Origin: Desulfotruncus arcticus DSM 17038
GTDB lineage: Bacteria; Bacillota; Desulfotomaculia; Desulfotomaculales; Desulfallaceae
Direction of reading: 5' to 3'
Assembly (NCBI RefSeq): GCF_900113335.1
Contig: NZ_FOOX01000005.1
Coordinates: 186,001 to 250,000 of the forward strand
Length of the DNA stretch: 64,000 nt
Of the stretch, positions 62,931 through 64,000 are shown in pieces. The position numbers and the translations under genes were made by a program. A model generated the notes under the pieces. That model was not told the origin of the DNA and searched no databases. It worked only from the letters and a program-made list of their open reading frames with translations. The first letter of the stretch is position 1. The number at the start of each line of letters is the position of its first letter.

Positions 62931-63935
62931 TTAATTCCGCTTTTTGATATTTTCACTGGCGCAGCTTTCGTCACAGCTTTCACACTTAACTTTTCGGTCA
63001 CCGGTCATGCAATAATGCAATTTAACATTGCAAATTTCACAGTCACCTTTCTTGGGCAGGCATGGTTCAGCATGAATAACAACTTCCACTCCAGGTATTT
63101 TTTGTCTGAGATCCTGTTCAATGCTATCGCATAAAGAGTGGGCTGATATAATTTGCTCGCCCCGCGGAACGATTAAAGTAAAATCGATGTGTCTTTGCGG
63201 CCCCGCTTTGCGGGTACGGAGCCTTCTATAGTCGACGTAACTGCCGTTATAAGCTTGCAGCACTTCCTTAATTATATCCTCTTCGTGGTCGGGCAAACGT
63301 GCATCCAATATGCTGGCCAGGGACTCATGCACCAAATCATAAGCAGCCTTAAGAATTAATATTGTTACGCCAATGGCAATCAACGGGTCGATTAAATAAA
63401 AGCCTGTCAGTTTTATAAGTATTATACCCAACAAAACACCTAACGAGGTTAATACGTCCGTTCGCAAATGCCAGGCATCCGCGGCCAGTGCCGGTGAGTC
63501 GGTTTTCTTCGCCACCCGCATCAGCCTGCTGGAAACATACATATTAACCAGTGCGGAAATGCCCATAATCCCCGCGCCCACGCCAAGCGATCTAACCTCG
63601 GTTGCTCCATGCAGCAATTTGGGGAGGGATTCCTTAATTATTAATCCTGCGGCCACAAGAATTAAAATAGCTTCCGTAATCGCAGCCAGATTTTCAAATT
63701 TACCATGACCGTACCGGTGCACGTCGTCAGCCGGCTTGTTGGACTCCCTAACGGAGGCAAAAGCAATAATCGCCGCGATGAGGTCCAAGCCTGAATGAAT
63801 GGCTTCTGAGAGTACGCTGATTGAGCCCATCATAACCCCGGCTGTAAGCTTACCCACAGTAAGTATTGAATTAGATATAATAGAAAACTTGGCAACCTTA
63901 ATCTTTTCTTGATTATCCCAACTGAAATTATCCAA
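62931..63935 (-). CDS. Cation diffusion facilitator with Cys-rich C-terminus
   Basis: A CDF-family efflux transporter for divalent metals. The protein has six hydrophobic segments (about 20-210), TM2 AIHSGLDLIAA (metal-site His and Asp), TM5 ADAWHLRTDVLTSLG and a cytoplasmic C-terminal domain with RHIDFTLIVPRGEQIISAHSLCDSIEQDL. The tail, from about residue 290 on, adds seven Cys: PCLPKKGDCEICNVKLHYC and CESCDESCASE, not usual in the family. TTG 63933-63935 with GGGGGA six bases upstream; an ATG at 63954-63956 without a site is the alternative. It is read as a single gene upstream of sigI. The last 65 bases to the window edge hold no supported feature. Confidence 0.9.
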   Translation of the reverse strand: MDNFSWDNQEKIKVAKFSIISNSILTVGKLTAGVMMGSISVLSEAIHSGLDLIAAIIAFASVRESNKPADDVHRYGHGKFENLAAITEAILILVAAGLIIKESLPKLLHGATEVRSLGVGAGIMGISALVNMYVSSRLMRVAKKTDSPALAADAWHLRTDVLTSLGVLLGIILIKLTGFYLIDPLIAIGVTILILKAAYDLVHESLASILDARLPDHEEDIIKEVLQAYNGSYVDYRRLRTRKAGPQRHIDFTLIVPRGEQIISAHSLCDSIEQDLRQKIPGVEVVIHAEPCLPKKGDCEICNVKLHYCMTGDRKVKCESCDESCASENIKKRN

Positions 63936-64000
63936 ACTAAATCCCCCAGATCCCATCAAAATTAAAGCCCGAAGGTCCTCATCCCCGTTAAAGATGAAGT

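Noticed and set aside
63960..64000. Possible metal riboswitch upstream of the CDF gene.
   Set aside because: Only about 65 bases are available before the window edge; no recognisable motif.

Overview
The window reads as chromosomal core sequence from a spore-forming, Gram-positive anaerobe of the Desulfotomaculum/Pelotomaculum (Peptococcaceae) type. This is inferred from gene content and order: dipicolinate synthase, YmxH, a YlxY-type deacetylase and M16 peptidase beside pnp, the nusA-ylxR-ylxQ-infB-rbfA cluster, rpsB-tsf-pyrH-frr-uppS-cdsA-dxr-rseP-ispG-proS, topA-trmFO-xerC-hslVU-codY, the sporulation genes prkA-yhbH-spoVR, and sigI/rsgI. No rRNA, tRNA, CRISPR array or transposase gene was recognised. 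Nearly every gene lies on the minus strand, so transcription runs from right to left. Strong Shine-Dalgarno sequences often point to GTG or TTG starts.

Layout, left to right. 1-8.8 kb: dpaB (cut by the edge), dpaA and dapB (dipicolinate and lysine), a ClpP-fold serine protease with a small partner, ymxH, dut, an M16 peptidase, dacF and a ylxY-like deacetylase. 9-13.5 kb: a frameshifted K+ channel remnant, a methyltransferase-like gene, pnp, rpsO and two small unknown genes. 13.6-22 kb: ribF, truB, nrnA, rbfA, infB, ylxQ, ylxR, nusA and rimP. 22.3-33.4 kb: proS, ispG, rseP, dxr, a YtvI-like membrane protein, cdsA, uppS, ferredoxin, frr, pyrH, tsf and rpsB. 33.8-42.5 kb: codY, hslU, hslV, xerC, trmFO, topA and dprA. 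42.5-45.6 kb: a three-gene non-homologous end-joining set (LigD polymerase, ATP-dependent ligase, Ku). 45.7-51.1 kb: an accessory stretch with a nitroreductase, an MFS exporter, a PdaA-like deacetylase, a decayed lactate-racemase-family pseudogene, a DUF1836 regulator and a Spy-like protein. 51.3-56.3 kb: spoVR-yhbH-prkA and an isolated 39-codon gene. 56.4-64 kb: gatD/murT (lipid II amidation), an MBL hydrolase, a glutaredoxin-like protein, a DUF4198-like protein, rsgI/sigI and a cation-diffusion transporter.

The most unusual content is in the spacers. At least four families of dispersed repeats can be read directly. Family D (three copies, about 122 bp) folds into two hairpins, and one lower stem has changed on both sides between copies, which suggests selection on RNA (or DNA) structure. 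One D copy supplies the last codons of rimP, and another carries a nested insertion. Family A (three copies, about 245 bp) lies in the spacers before dut, between codY and rpsB, and inside the end-joining operon. Families B (GGGGACA hairpins) and C (GGAGTCAG inverted repeats) are shorter. Other points of interest are a Cys/Gly/His-rich insertion in SpoVR, Cys-rich tails or repeats in the CDF transporter and RsgI, and several candidate structured leaders.
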